DNA of 64,000 nt from Gentiana macrophylla (Eukaryota; Streptophyta; Magnoliopsida; Gentianales; Gentianaceae). The notes beneath the pieces are model-generated. The model ran no database searches. It was not told the DNA's origin and worked only from the letters and a program-made list of their open reading frames with translations. The stretch spans positions 40,719-104,718 of the forward strand of contig JAOBSW010000518.1 in NCBI GenBank assembly GCA_026214975.1, in the 5' to 3' direction. A program made the position numbers and the translations under genes. Below are positions 36,447 through 48,746 of the stretch, one piece after another. How positions within the stretch are numbered: the stretch's first letter is position 1; each line of letters starts with the position of its first letter.

Positions 36447-37672
36447 TTAGATAGTTGGTATAACTGGTCCAGGAAGTACCTTTCCGTTTCTAGTCATAAT
36501 TGCATTCACGTATTTTAGATTCTTCTCCATGTTACTTGGTAATCCTCCCGGAGGACCGGCTGACACTTGCTCGGCGATTTGCCCTACTTGGTGCGACAGA
36601 TTCTGCACTAAGGCTTCATGATTGGTCAGTCTTGTATTATTCTTCTGACAATATGTGGTGAAGTTTGCATTCAGTTCTGTCATGGGTTTTGTGAGTTGAT
36701 TGACCGTATCGGTCACAGTTGAGCTCATTTTATCCATGGCTGCTTCCCAACCACTTGACTTGTTGAATTGAGGCATGAATCCCCCGGTCCGTCTTGGTAT
36801 CTCTCCACCTGTAGGATCACTTAGTCGAAAACCAGGGTGGTCGTGAGAATCTGGACGATATCCCCCCATAAGGATTTCCTTGCCTCCCTAAATAGTTCAC
36901 ATCTTCGGTGTTGGTTGCTTCGACTTCTTGAACTTTCTCTACTTTGGCACTGCGGTCTTGCATACAGTCTATTTTCTCGTTATTTGCCATTAACTGGTAT
37001 AAAATCTTTTGAGATGTATCCTCTCCAAATATTCCTTCAGCTACCTTTACATTCTCAATTTGATGCGTTCCCTATTGGCTTGTAAGTGCTATATGTTCCA
37101 ACTTTTCTTCATCTTCTTTCGGTGACAGCAACGCAAAACATCCATTGCTCGATGCATCAACTCTCATTTGTTCATTAGGCCGCAATCCGTGATAGAAACT
37201 GCATTTGTACGGGCAGAGTGATATCATGGTGAGGGCATCTCCATTGTGCTTCATTAAACCTTTCCCAAGCTTCTTCGAAAGTCTCGGTTGGTTTTTGCTT
37301 GAAATTCATGATGTCTTGTCTCATTTGTAGTGACTCCCCAGGTGGTCAGTACTTATTCATAAATTTGTGCAGTAGATCGGTCCAAGTTTGGATTGATCCT
37401 GGTGCTAGAGACAATAACCAGATCTTTGCCTTGTCTTTCAGAGTGAATGGAAACAATATTAGCTTATTGTTGTCTACAGGTATTCCTGCTGGTTTGTCTG
37501 TGTTGACTATATCCATGAAGTTAGTGATGTGTACCCTAGGATCTTCGTTCGGTACTTCATGAAAGGTAGTGTAATTGGTCACCATCTGTATCACGTTTGG
37601 CTTTGGGTGAAAGACCTCAGTCGCATTCTCTGGCTGAACAATCGCTGGCATGAATTGCTCAATCATGGGCAT
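36447..37672 (-). pseudogene. gag: gypsy-B gag
   Basis: The minus strand from 37672 reads a gag capsid domain (NEDPRVHITNFMDIVNT; KAKIWLLSLAPGSIQTWTDL; a stop; then MRQDIMNFKQKPTETFEEAW and CPHHDITLPVQMQF), typical of Athila-like elements. Stops are at about 37346 and 37180. A second frame (36869-36447) carries FNKSSGWEAAMDKMSSTV and a heptad-like stretch, the usual region after the capsid. No zinc knuckle is seen in it. Some 400 bases upstream (37673-38100) are likely the decayed gag start. Confidence 0.82.
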
Positions 37673-38241
37673 TGGATAAATCTATAAAGTTCTTCTATCT
37701 CCTTGTACCACAACTCCTGCTCTATCGACTCTTCCATTTTGTCCATTCTCTGCCATGGTGTTATGCATATCCTCTAAAGGTGGAATTTCTTCTTCATTCT
37801 TGCTGTGATCTCCTTCGTGTGAACTCATGTTATTTTCCAGCCTATCAGTCTTTTCTCGAGCTTTCTTTAACTTGTGTTTAGTAAAATTTTCAATCTCATG
37901 TATGAATCTCTCGAGTTTGGCTACTGAACTCTGTGTAGCGTACTACAAGACACAATAAAGCAATGAAAAAATTAGTGACTTGCCTCAGCAGCTGTTACAC
38001 TCACCTGGAAGACTAAAAAATACAGACTCTGGCTACTGACTTGACGCTGAACTGATAGAACCGATTCTACTGAATCTAGGGCGCTCGATTAATCGCAGGT
38101 AACCCTCGATTAATCAGGTGTGATTTTTTTTCCAGATTCAAACAAAACTGACTTTGTACGACTCCAGTATAAACAGACTATAAAACAGACTTGAATATAT
38201 ACAAACGCTCAATCTCAAAAAAAGAGTATTCTTGACACGAG

Positions 38242-38259
38242 TCCCCGGCAACGGCGCCA
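38242..38259 (-). other. gypsy-B primer binding site (tRNA-Asp)
   Basis: On the minus strand TGGCGCCGTTGCCGGGGA matches the 3' end of plant tRNA-Asp, the primer usual for Athila-like elements. It fixes the orientation and the LTR end. Confidence 0.92.
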
Positions 38260-38267
38260 GAAAAACT

Positions 38268-39707
38268 TGATCTCATGTAAAGCACTTACTAGCAATAGGA
38301 CTAGGTCTATCGTAGTAGAGTACTGGCAAGTCAAGGTCGAATCCCATAGAGACTTGTAAGAACGCAAATCATTCAAGATTGAGCTGACGCAATAATGGTC
38401 TACGACCAACTGTAATATAGAAAGAAGTAAAAGCGGTGCCAATAAACAAACAAGATTATGCAAATTCAAATGGAGCACACAAGAGTTCTAATGTATAAGT
38501 CTAATTATGAGTTATTAGTTATTCCCGCCATTATATGCATTAGTCATCCCCGTTGGTAAATTATAATTCATTGTCAACTACGGGTGCAAACTCCTAAACC
38601 TATCTACTTCCATTGTAAGGACAGTAGATGATTTATATGCAACTAACCTCCTTCGTTGGTTGTATTAGTTCATACACAATAAGTTTTAGAGTTTCCGGCT
38701 CAAGACCGAAAACCTCCCTAGGCAGCTATCGACTATGACTAGCACGTTCCTAAGGATCCATCAAGACTATGTCCAAATTAACACTTCACTAATAGTCCTT
38801 CATGCTAATTTACGATGAAATGCAAATAGTTGATCAGGATACTAACATGTAAATTAAATCCGTCGATCAACATAGCTGGCGCCGATTATCATGAACTAGT
38901 AATTTACTAGGTATTCAGATCTAGCGATATAGACCGTCGTAGATCTGAAGAATGCAATCACTACTTCATGATTTCTTCACCAACGAATTAGATCAATACA
39001 TACATGGGGTAAAATAAACTAACTACTACATAATTAAACTAAATAAACAATTAAAACATACTAGTCAAATAGAACAACGACAGATCTACATCTTGGAAAA
39101 GACAGAAAATCATACCCTCAAAGATGAGTGTAGATCTCCCTCGGATCTCTTCCTAGGAGGCGAATCCGTCGACTCCGTGACTAGAACTCATCAAGTAAAA
39201 AAACAAAGAACAATGAACATTTATTGTATAATAATTGTAAGTTTTTAGGTACTATGAATTTTGAGGTGATGCCTCTTATTTATAGCTAAATAAACCGATT
39301 TAGAAAGACCAGAACTACTAATCGTCCAAGAAAATGCGTTTCCAAGGATTCTGGACTCTCGATAAGTCGGCGGTACTTCCTGATTAATCGGGGGTATTTT
39401 TGTCCTTTTCTTTCTGCCGGCTTAACTTGGAAGGTTCTAGAATACCATAGTCCCAATCTCTTCGTTTCTGCTCCAGAATGGTCCACAATGCTCAACCCAA
39501 TATTTTGTATCCTGAAAATAATCAAATAACACACGAAATAATATCGAATAAGGGAAAAATAAACGTTAAATGCAGAATACTCGACTCACAAACCCGATAT
39601 ATGATATTCAACTCAAATGGTTCATAATTATAGGTCGAAACAACTATTTTTAGCTCATAATGGATATAATGTTGATGTCGTAGGATATACTATTTTAAGC
39701 ATCATCA
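38268..39707 (-). repeat. gypsy-B 5' LTR
   Basis: The minus-strand LTR starts TGATGATGCTT (39707) and ends ATGAGATCA (38268), eight bases before the primer site. Length is about 1,440 bp. The end nearest the primer site (CTAGTCCTATTGCTAGTAAG, minus) is shared with the solo LTR ending at 43108. A TATAAATAAG box lies near 39275-39285 on the minus strand. The outer end is set by the TGAT...ATCA symmetry and by where copia-4 LTR sequence begins. Confidence 0.8.
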
Positions 39708-39812
39708 AAACTCAGTGTTGAAGATTTAAGCCGAGGCTATAAGGATAGAATTCGGGTAAGTCTGTGATGGCTTGAACTATCCTTATAGACCTGTGTTGAA
39801 GGTCTAAGTTCC

Positions 39813-41456
39813 TGATGTAAGTCAACCTGATGATATAATTTCCGATTATTTACCCATTTTTCTGGCGCAATTAGCGATATTTTGACTTCAACTTGAGCAA
39901 TTTGTATGATGATTGGAACCATATTTTGTGTATATAGAAATCACAGAAAAACCATGTTTCTAGCTATATTATATTAGTATTAGCCGATTTTGTTATCAGA
40001 TTTACACGTGGTATCTTTGTGTCTATTTTGCAGCACATATATCACGGTGGGGAGTGTGGATTCTGACCACAGGGTGGCTTTTGCTTCTTTTATGATGATT
40101 TTGTAATGTGGCGAGGATTTCAGCCCACGAGGATTATTTATACACATTGGGAGGTTAAATCTAAGCCAGTTGAGAGAATAAATTATGATTATGTGATTTC
40201 AGATACAGATGACCCAAGCCATGTCACATTGACCTGAGTCAAGGGGTAGTAGGGCATTTAATGCAGATGTCATTCAGCCATCTACCACATATTGGACTTG
40301 ACCCACGCCAAGAAGCTTTGACCTGTGCCAATAGTGCATTTTGACCTTGACTTACGCCAAGGTGGATTGACCCGAGTCAACGGTGCATAATCAGCAAAGA
40401 ATTTATCTCTTTTATTCTTCCATTCACATTATTATCACACACACTTCATCTTCTTTAGCTTTTCCATCTTGCAGGAACCACTCCATCCCCTGGCTTCCAT
40501 AGCCGAATTTTAGTAGAAATTGACTCTTGATTTTGATTGTAAAAGCTAAGGATTCTAGTTTAACTCTTCTAGTTGATTGGATTCAACACACTAGTGTTAG
40601 TTCATTGAAGCTTTTGGGAGTTGGATGAAGAACACCAACTCGAATTTGTACTCTTGATTTGGTAATCCTTAATCTTTATTTTCATTCAATTGTTCTTATG
40701 TTTATGAATGTTAATCTTGAGATGTTAATGTTTGCAGGCATGAGTGGCTAGGTTTATCTAGCCAAGATTATGTGTAGTATTAGTTTATCCTTTTGTGATT
40801 GAGTGGGAATAATTGTTTGTGTTGCTAGCTTTGATTGTTGTGAAGCTTTTCCTACTTGTATTGTATTGATTGCTTGCATTAGAGTAATTGCCTAGTGTTA
40901 GCATTTACACGTTTAACGGATACCGAACTGAGATGTTAGACGTGGGAAGAGGGTAGGAGAACCGGAAGGTAAAATCAACCTCTTCGAGGCATTCGATTTC
41001 TTATCCGGGGATTCTTGGCTTTGCCATTGCATTCACATGCGTAGCATACCGAATCATTAGGTTTAGATCGCCTAGACCAATGAGGAGGTAGAGAGCAATT
41101 CCATTCACTCGTATGAGGGGGATTTTCTTGCTTAGGAATGCACCGTTTCACAATCTCGAACAAGAAGGGTAGGAAGGTAGGAAGTCATTCCCATGACATT
41201 ACGAGAGGATAGCTAGGCTACACATTATCTTGGTTAGTTTCTTTTATCATTTTATCATCTTTGTCATTACAAGCACTTTATTTATGCAATTTATTACCAT
41301 TTCATCAATTTGTGACCTAGATCGAATTAATATGAGATTTTTAGTGTATAACCTCACAAGATAGTTCCCCGTGGATTCAACCTTGACTCACCAAACTAGA
41401 CTACAGTCGACCCGATACTCTGCCGGTTAGATTGGACACCTCGGTTTGGGCCATCA
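39813..41456 (+). repeat. Solo gypsy-type LTR, target duplication GTTCC
   Basis: The 1,644-bp unit begins TGATGTAAGTCAACC and ends GGGCCATCA. GTTCC flanks it at 39808-39812 and 41457-41461. Removing it restores copia-4 LTR sequence. No internal region is present, so it arose by recombination between two LTRs. Its last 70 bases (CTAGACTACAGTCGACCC, CTGCCGGTTAGATTGGACAC) are nearly the same as those of the solo LTR at 45334-47062. Confidence 0.9.
40229..40372 (+). promoter_or_regulatory. Cluster of five TTGACC (W-box-like) motifs
   Basis: TTGACC occurs at 40229, 40298, 40318, 40341 and 40367. Several are followed by GAGTCAA or GCCAAG, giving palindrome-like TTGACC..GTCAA units. TTGAC is the core bound by WRKY factors, so the LTR may have had stress-responsive transcription; that is inference. 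Confidence 0.45.
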
Positions 41457-41496
41457 GTTCCCAAAAGGACATGTGATGAAAAGGGACTTAGTTATG

Positions 41497-43108
41497 TGAT
41501 GACGGTCAATTTGGTTTCATAGTTTACTATCAACTTACCCCGGATTTGTGTTCTCAATGGTGATAATATGTATGAAATCATGGGTTAATTAGCAAATGTG
41601 AATAAGCCCCATCCTGGGTGACTAAATAAGTATTATGTGTATTAACCATGTATCTTATGCGTTATTTACCAGAAATAGAAGCAACTATGTGTGCTATGGT
41701 TTGATTGATAGATGAACGAGTGTTTGGAGCATCATTTGGGCTGAATGTGAGAATCAATTGATAAAGAACTCAACGGAGCTGAAGGTTGAAGTGTTTCGAG
41801 CGCAGATTGGACCCGAGAATCTGATTGGTGATTTGGGCCATAAGTTAAGGACAGATTATGAAGCAAGATGATGAAAGGAACAGGCCTAGGGTATTCCAGA
41901 ACATTCCAAGTAAAGTCGACAGAAGAGAAAAATATGAAAATGAACTCAATTCATCGAGAGTGGCCGCTGACTCATCGAGCAACCGAGAACCTTCCAGAAT
42001 GCGTTTTCTTGTCCTCCAAGGATTAGGTTTTCCTATAAGTCGGTTTGTACACTATATAAGAGGCATTAGTGTTGCGATTTTTGTATGCAATCATTTTTCT
42101 TATTCATTCATCTATCAACTAGATACAATGTAGTCTTTTGGAGATTAAAGCTTCTTTACTTCTTTTCTTCTCTTGCAAATAAATTATGAGTCTTTCATTA
42201 TTGAATTGTGCTTGGTTTATATTCATTGCGGATCAATTCGAATCACCGGAGAGAGAGAGAGAATTGAGGAGTAGATTCGTTCTTCGCCATGGGTAAAACC
42301 TATTCCAATGTTTTATTTATTTTCTTAGATTCATAATTGTCCTTGTGATAGATCTAGACTATGCTTGCATGTAATCAACTATTAATTAAATAAACGAACC
42401 TTAATATTTATTATTTGACTCGTAAACATTAAATACAGAATTATGGGTGGCATTCTCTTGATTCAGCGACGGTCTTTATCGCCGAATCGAGACACCTAGT
42501 AAACCCTGATTTTGTGGTTGGGCGTCAGCTACGTTGATCGACATGTTTAATTCATGATAGGTTAGATCTAGCCAATCTTCGTGTTGTACATCATAAATTA
42601 ACACGAAGGACTATTAGTGAAATGTTAGTGAGGACACAGTCTGGATCGATCCCTAGGAACATGCTAGTCATAGTCGATAACTGCTTAGGGAGGTCTCGGT
42701 CTTGAGCTGGCACTTTCTAGTACATAATGCATGTGGGCTACTGCAACCAACGAAGGAGGTTAGTTGCACATCGACGTCTACTGTCCTTACAGTGGAAGTA
42801 GATAAGGTTAGGAGACTGCACCCGTAGCTTAATTACACACACGGATCAGATAGGGTTAAGGAGATATTAGTTGTAAATAGTTTGGTTAATGTCTTTTCAA
42901 TATATGATTGACCATGAGTTTATTTGCAACTCTTTTATTTAATGTTTATTCATGTTGGTCAACGACCACCCTATCCGGTTGACTTATGAATTGTGGTTGT
43001 GTTTAACTTAATTAAATAATAGTCTATGTGGGATCAAGCTTGACTCGCCCTTGCTATACTACGATTGACCTAGTCCTCTTGCTAGTAGAAGCGAATTTCT
43101 CGCGATCA
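41497..43108 (+). repeat. Second solo gypsy-type LTR, target duplication TTATG
   Basis: The 1,612-bp unit begins TGATGACGGTC and ends CTCGCGATCA. TTATG flanks it at 41492-41496 and 43109-43113. The copia-2 LTR reads CTTAGTTATGTTC at the empty site (33807-33819), which confirms the boundaries. Its end resembles the gypsy-B LTR end. It lies only 35 bases (TSDs included: 41457-41496) from the first solo LTR. Confidence 0.9.
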
Positions 43109-44369
43109 TTATGTTCTAAGTATGGTGTACTCTAACCTCCTAAGACTAAGGTTAGATGATAAGAAAGTCAATTGAATTGTTCACTCAAGACAATAAAAAT
43201 TCAGCAGAGCACTGAAGTCAGTTGGCCCACTGTACTACTCAGCAGACCTGCATTCAATATATAAGCAGAGTAAGTACAAGTAATTTGATCCGCTTCAAGA
43301 AATAATTCCAAGGAATATTCTGGAAGAATTTAAGGATAAGAATGGATATCAAGCATTGGATCAACAAGTCAACCAATGGTGGATATTAAATGACAGTTAT
43401 GAAGATTTCAGATCCAAAAAGAATGGAGCATTCTCATTGGTTGACAGACTTTCATGTCAGGAGGACACTGACACGGATTTGGTAGCAGGGAATATCAAAA
43501 TAATATTCAGAATCCAGCAACAATTTTTTTTGAAATTCAAATTTGAATGTTGGATTTTCACCTATAAATAGAGGACTTATGCAACCAGAAGAATACCAAG
43601 ATTTTCACTGCAATTAAGCCTAACGTTGCTACCGGCTGAGCTATACTGCAAATCCAGAAAACCTTCAAGTGCTCATACCTTCAAGATCTATCCAATTCTA
43701 CACTTTTGAAGATTGAGCTGCTGATCTTACTATTCTAATCAAAGCTCCAAACAAGCAGAATCACTTTTTTTTTTGTTTCAAACCTCTTTGTTCAACAAAG
43801 GAACGTGAAGATAGAGAATGCACCTGTTGAGGTGTCAAGAACTGTTAAGTGTGGTGGAGCTGGTGAAGAGACAATCCTACACTTCAAGGACTAGTGGAAT
43901 ACCCAGAAAAGCAGCAATCTACTTGTTATCTTAGTATTCAAATTGTGAATCCATAGTCATTAGTCAAAGACAATCTTCATAGTGATTTTGTAACTGTACC
44001 GCAAAGAGCTCTAGTGAATTCCTCTAATTTCACATGAGAACATTGGACTAAAGGATTACACCACCCGAACCATTATAAACTTTGTGTTCTTTATTTCTGC
44101 ATTTTATATTTTTCAAGTTATCACATAATCTGCCAACTTACAACCTGCTAAAATCACACACTACACAGCTGAGTGTCTAGCACTTAGTTCATCCTTTTCA
44201 AGAAAAACAAAAAAAGGCTTTAAGTTTTAGTCCGCTGCATAGCTCCATAGACCTAATAGTCAGCCGACTATTGCTCAGTTGAGTTGTTTAAATTCTAGAA
44301 AAAGTTTTAAATGACAAGTTTATTCACCCCCTTCTAAACTTATCAAAATCCTTTCTTAAGGGGCCAACA

Positions 44370-44536
44370 TTTATATTCATATCTTTTTGTGTGTGTGGCA
44401 TATTAGACTTTGAAAAACCTTTAAATTACAGAGAGGCAATCCGATGCATTAACCTCTTTCAAAGTGTTTTGAAATTAATGAACAAGGTCATTCAACCCCT
44501 TCTGAACTTTGTTCCAGCCTTTCTCTGTGACCAACA
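44370..44536 (+). repeat. copia-6 LTR 3' end, diverged
   Basis: This stretch ends TTCAACCCCTTCTGAACTTT...GTGACCAACA, a second, more diverged copy of the LTR end just left of it. copia-4 therefore inserted near the 3' end of this older LTR. The bases after 44536 are minus-strand copia-5 coding sequence. Confidence 0.65.
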
Positions 44537-47325
44537 CATCAATTATTAATTTCTTTGTAAAGTCCATTTACATCCAATTGTTTTACATCCGGAAGGAAGA
44601 TCAGTGAATACCCTTGTTTTATTTGTTACGAGGGAGTTCATTTCAACATTTATTGCATCCTTCCAAAAAAGGGCATCCAAAGACATCAAAACATTTTTGT
44701 AAGTTTTAGGATTATATTCAACCAAGAAAGTATAAAAATCATCACAAAAATTTTTAGATTTTCTTGGTCTCTTACTTTTCCTAGGCTCAACAGGTTATTT
44801 ATTAAATAGAGACGAAGAAGAAGAAGAAACGTTATCATTAGAACTAGAGCATCCACCAACAAATTTGGACAATCTCTCTTTCAAAAGAAAAATGTTTTCA
44901 AAGAAAATAACATCACTAGATCAATAATAAAATTATTTGAAATTTTTGGTTTGAACACCAAAAATCTAAAAGTAGTACTATTTAAAGTGTACCCAACAAA
45001 AACACAATCAAAAGTTTTGGGGCCTTATTTCTTTTCTTAGTTATAAGAATATTAACTTTTGCAATGCAACCCCACACCTTCAAATATTTAAGAGAAGGTT
45101 TTTTATTTTTCAATAGCTCATAAGGTGTTTTATAAGAATTCTTGTAAGGAACTTTATTTAGAATTAAGATAATAGAATATAATGCTAAACACAACATTCG
45201 GCCTATCTAATAAAGCCCTAACTTTTCTTTCTGCAACGCCGTTTGATTCAGGAGAATTAGCCGGTGTCTTTTCATACACAATACCATGCAATTAACAAAA
45301 ATCAACCATTTTGTTTAGAGTGTACTCGCCACCTGATGGAGTCAATCCTTTCATGCATTTCACACGTGTTTTACCCGTATTTTGTAGCACTTCGAGCCTC
45401 GTTTCAATCAATTAGATGCCTAATCAAGCTTATATTATCACTCAAGGTTCCACATCACACTTAGTCGGAAATCTCATTTTATCATTGAAATGTGGACCTT
45501 TTATCGCACACACGGGGTACGTCGTACCCCATGATTTTACGGGATATGTTTGTATTGTATTTTGCAGGTATAGGGATTTACCGGGCCCTGAAAATGTCTC
45601 AAGCTCGTATATCGGGATGGTTGGTGAGTTTGAACAAGCATTGGAGAGGAAGAAGTTTAAATTTTGGAAATCTGCATTCTTGGTACTTACCGAAGGCATC
45701 TTGGTAGTCACCAGAACTTGAAAAAATTTGGGCTGAATACACAGAAAACTCGGTAGCCACCAGACAAGCCTTGGGGACTACCGAGAATTGAGCAGAATGG
45801 TCTATAATCTGGATACTTACCAAGAAATCTGCGTTGCCCACCGAAGTATGTTTTTGAACTATATTAATCCCTCACCCCCATTTTGAACAAAAAACGAATT
45901 GGGGCTTCCCTTGGGTCGATTTTGGGGCTTGGAGAGCACCCACTACTCAACTCAAAATTATTTGTTCTAGGATAGATTTACCCATAAACAGAAGACCAAA
46001 TCCAAACCAATTTATGTAATCTCTATCTACTTTCTTAAATAGTTTCTCTTCTTCTTAGTTTCTTATTCAAAAACACAAAAAAGACTTGTTCTCAACTTTA
46101 ATTTCCTGCAATTTCTTGTAATTGGAGCATGGGCTTTGTTCGTCCATGGTGGATACATCAATATTTGGTTGAATCTTCATGGGAAATGAATTAATTTCAT
46201 GTTTTCATCTTTGAATTAAACGTATATCTTCTCCTTTTAGTGTAATTTTCTAATTTCATGGATGTATTTGGTATAACTTGCTTTGCCATTGCATTAATCA
46301 TGAGTAGCTAAATTAATTGTGGCTTGGGTGATGAGAAAATGAGCTAGAAATCTTGTAATTGCTTGGGTTCAAGTTGGATATTCTTGTATGTTCTTGATTT
46401 GTTCCTGTCATGGTGATTGATCTTTATGGGTGTGATTAATTAATGACTAATTGCATCATCTAAGTGTTAATTCGAGGCGTAATTGTAAGAATTGACATGG
46501 AACTACTCACCATGAACACATAGTAAAATCATCTAGAGATAGAATTGATTTCTAGTGTGTGTTACCTAATCTTAGATTGGGCATTTCATAGTCCTTTAAT
46601 GCATAGCCATTCATTCTAATCTAATCTTAACCGATAGGTTTGGTGTATGGTTGTAGTACGCCAATGCGAGAGATCGATTGATGTTAATATAGTGAATTGC
46701 ACCTTGAATGTGTTGAGAATTCGTTAGTGAAGCTAGATTTCGAGTAGTTACGAGTGTTCATATCTAGTTCATTGGAACATCACCCGAGCCACTTCATTTC
46801 ATATCAATTCCCCTTCGTTCGAGTTGCTGTAGTTTTAGTTAATCACACTTTTAGTTTGCTTTTCATTAGTTTCTTTGTAGTTGATTCACACTTGCTTCTT
46901 GATTAATGGATTTACCTAGACTAGATGTTTGGGCCACTTTGGTACTCAATTGATATTTCTCCCTGTGGATACGACCTTGCTCACCGATCTAGACTACAGT
47001 CGACCCGGTACTCTGCCGGTTAGATTGGACACCTAGAAAGGCCGATCAAGCTTCTAAGTTTACCACCCCTATTGGAGCATTAAATTTTTATCTTCTTCAA
47101 GTTGATTTTCCATTTTAGATTTATACTCTTTAAACTTATCAAACAAATTACTATTGGCATAAATTAAATAGACATAGCAATATTTTGAGAAATCATCAAT
47201 AAACGTAATGAAATATTGATTACCACTACGTGAAAACACATTGTTGCTATCACATATGTCTTAGTTTCTGTTTCAAATTTCATGTTTTCGTTTATTAACA
47301 GGATCCTTTGGAATAAAGTCTAGAG
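44537..47325 (-). pseudogene. pol: copia-5 pol fragment: integrase and start of RT, split by a solo LTR
   Basis: Minus strand, right to left: an integrase core (NQYFITFIDDFSKYCYVYLI, 47250-47130), then after removal of the solo LTR SNRGGEYTLNKM (SDRGGE family motif), SPESNGVAERK (about 45255-45222), the integrase C-terminus (44982-45197; YKTPYELLKNKKPSLKYLKV) and the RT start (FWKDAINVEMNSLV, GCKTIGCKWTL, 44680-44560). A one-base frameshift lies before SNRGG. The fragment is cut at 44536 by copia-6 and at 47325 by a DNA element. No LTR of its own is visible. Confidence 0.82.
45334..47062 (+). repeat. Solo gypsy-type LTR in copia-5, target duplication CCACC
   Basis: The 1,729-bp unit starts TGATGGAGTCAATCC and is flanked by CCACC at 45329-45333 and 47063-47067. 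Removing it and one duplication copy restores the SNRGGEY integrase motif. The left end is like the solo LTR at 39813; the right end shares CTGCCGGTTAGATTGGACAC, but the terminal bases read TTTA and not the usual CA. Confidence 0.82.
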
Positions 47326-47738
47326 CAGTGACGGACCCAGACTGTTTTTACAGTGGGGGCCGAATTCTCACTTAAATATGGCAGCGAGAATTTTTCTTGA
47401 AAAATTCACAAATGTTAATAAGAAAAAGGGAAAACAGAAATATCAAAACCTAGAAATGAAAAAATAAACATAAAACAAACAGTAGAAAGGAGAAAATTAA
47501 AAAAACAAACAAAAAAGGATAAAAGAATATGTAGGAGCCAGAATTTGAACACTTGACTATAAGATTAATACTTAGGCATCCTACAAATTGAGCTACAAGG
47601 TGAGTTTTAGTAAAAATGTTCGAAAGTATATACATACACATGTGTTTAATATTATTGGAGGGGTATACTAGTAATTTTGCACCGAAATTTGAGTGAGGGC
47701 TGATATGCCTAAATAGTGCCGCCACCTATGCGTCTCTG
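47326..47738. mobile_element. Small hAT-like non-autonomous element with tRNA-like core
   Basis: The ends CAGTGACGGACCCAG and, inverted, CAGAGACGCATAGG are imperfect terminal inverted repeats. The style (CAGNGRCGGANCCAG, then GTGGGGGCC) is common in plant hAT-like elements. ATAAAGTCTA and ATAAAGCCTA flank it, but not as a clean 8-bp duplication. No transposase is present. Confidence 0.5.
47542..47595 (-). other. tRNA-like pol III box pair
   Basis: On the minus strand TAGCTCAATTTGTAG (47595-47581) resembles an A box and GTGTTCAAATTC (47553-47542) a B box, 27 bases apart. It does not fold into an intact tRNA, so it is a tRNA-derived relic and not a tRNA gene. Confidence 0.45.
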
Positions 47739-48746
47739 GATAAAGCCTATCTAGCCACCAGTAGGGGTGTTCACGGTTCGGTTCGGTACGGTTAATGGCC
47801 GTAACCGAAACCGAACCGAAATTTTTGGTTACTGAAAAATTGAAACCGAAACCGAACTGTTTTAAGAATATAACCGAACCAAAACCGAAACCGAACCACA
47901 AGAATCGGTTCAATTTGGTCGGTTAACCGAAAACCGAAATTATCGGTCCAATTCCACGGTTAACCGAAAAACCGAATTAAGCTATTAAAAATGTCAATTT
48001 TAGTCTAAAATTACAATAAAATGTCAACTTAGGCTACATAATCACACCACCTTAATCTTTACATAATAGACTTCATTTTACACAAATCATTAAGCTACAT
48101 AAAACATTACCTTAGTCTGTACGTAATAAACTTCATTTTACACAAATCATTAAAGTTTAAATGTTGAAATTAGACAATTTCTTCAACAACAATAGAACTT
48201 TAAATTACACAACTTAGTTCAAAATACAATTTTCTCCAAACCACAAAATATGCTCTTCATCCTTGAGCTTAAAAGATCACAATGCTTCAACCATTTTGTA
48301 ATTTGTTGAACATTTGACAAGAAAATAAATTGTACTAGTCATACAAAAAATGAGTTCACGTATACTATAAGACCTAAGCCTTGAGAAAACGGAACAAAAC
48401 TGTACATGAAAAACATCTGTAATAGTCCATTGTTCTTCAAGAAGCATATCTTGATTTTGGTTGCAACAAACATTATAAAAGGAGCCTTCTATAGCATACT
48501 AACTATGATCATTTTTAGCAATTTAAATTAACTTTATTTAATCCTGTTTGAAATAATGCATTAATGGAATCCCAATGTCATTACCGATTAGATAGAGCAG
48601 AATGTGAAATTAACTAAAATGGAAAACTTATAAAAATAAAAAAAAAAAAAAAAGAATGCACGCCACTACTGGATATACGCTGTCCAAGTACAAATGCTGC
48701 TTCAAGCTTATAAAGAGAAGTATGTAAAAGACCATAGTATAATACT

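Larger units (their letters stand above)
35094..39707 (-). mobile_element. gypsy-B: 5' part of an Athila-like Ty3/gypsy element
   Basis: Read on the minus strand, a 5' LTR (39707-38268), a tRNA-Asp primer site, gag, protease and the pre-RT region follow in order. The element is then cut at 35094 by the copia-2 LTR, in the middle of the pre-RT region. The rest of pol and the 3' LTR should lie on the far side of copia-2, but that side shows gypsy-A in the opposite orientation. On the right, the LTR ends against copia-4 LTR sequence, so gypsy-B inserted there; AAACT (39708-39712) is the candidate right target duplication. Confidence 0.88.
39708..44369 (+). repeat. copia-4 LTR, split by two solo LTRs
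   Basis: The pieces 39708-39812, 41462-41496 and 43114-44369 join to match the copia-1/2 LTR: AAACTCAG, GAAGGTCTAAGTTCC, ACTTAGTTATG, TGGTGTACTCTAAC, TATAAATAGAGGACTT (TATA box 43563-43571), GTGGTGGAGCTGGTGAAGAG and the end GGGCCAACA at 44369. The first third is missing, lost where gypsy-B inserted. It is more diverged than copia-1/2. No coding sequence is attached, so it is a solo LTR or a fragment. Confidence 0.85.

Noticed and set aside
39813..43108. A single 3.3-kb element with LTRs at both ends
   Set aside because: The two units have separate, different 5-bp duplications, and copia-4 LTR sequence lies between them.
43356..43571. Short frame MDQQVNQWW in the copia-4 LTR
   Set aside because: It is not kept in the sister LTRs and contains the LTR TATA box at its end.
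47542..47595. A functional tRNA gene on the minus strand
   Set aside because: Boxes are imperfect and no acceptor or anticodon stem can be formed.
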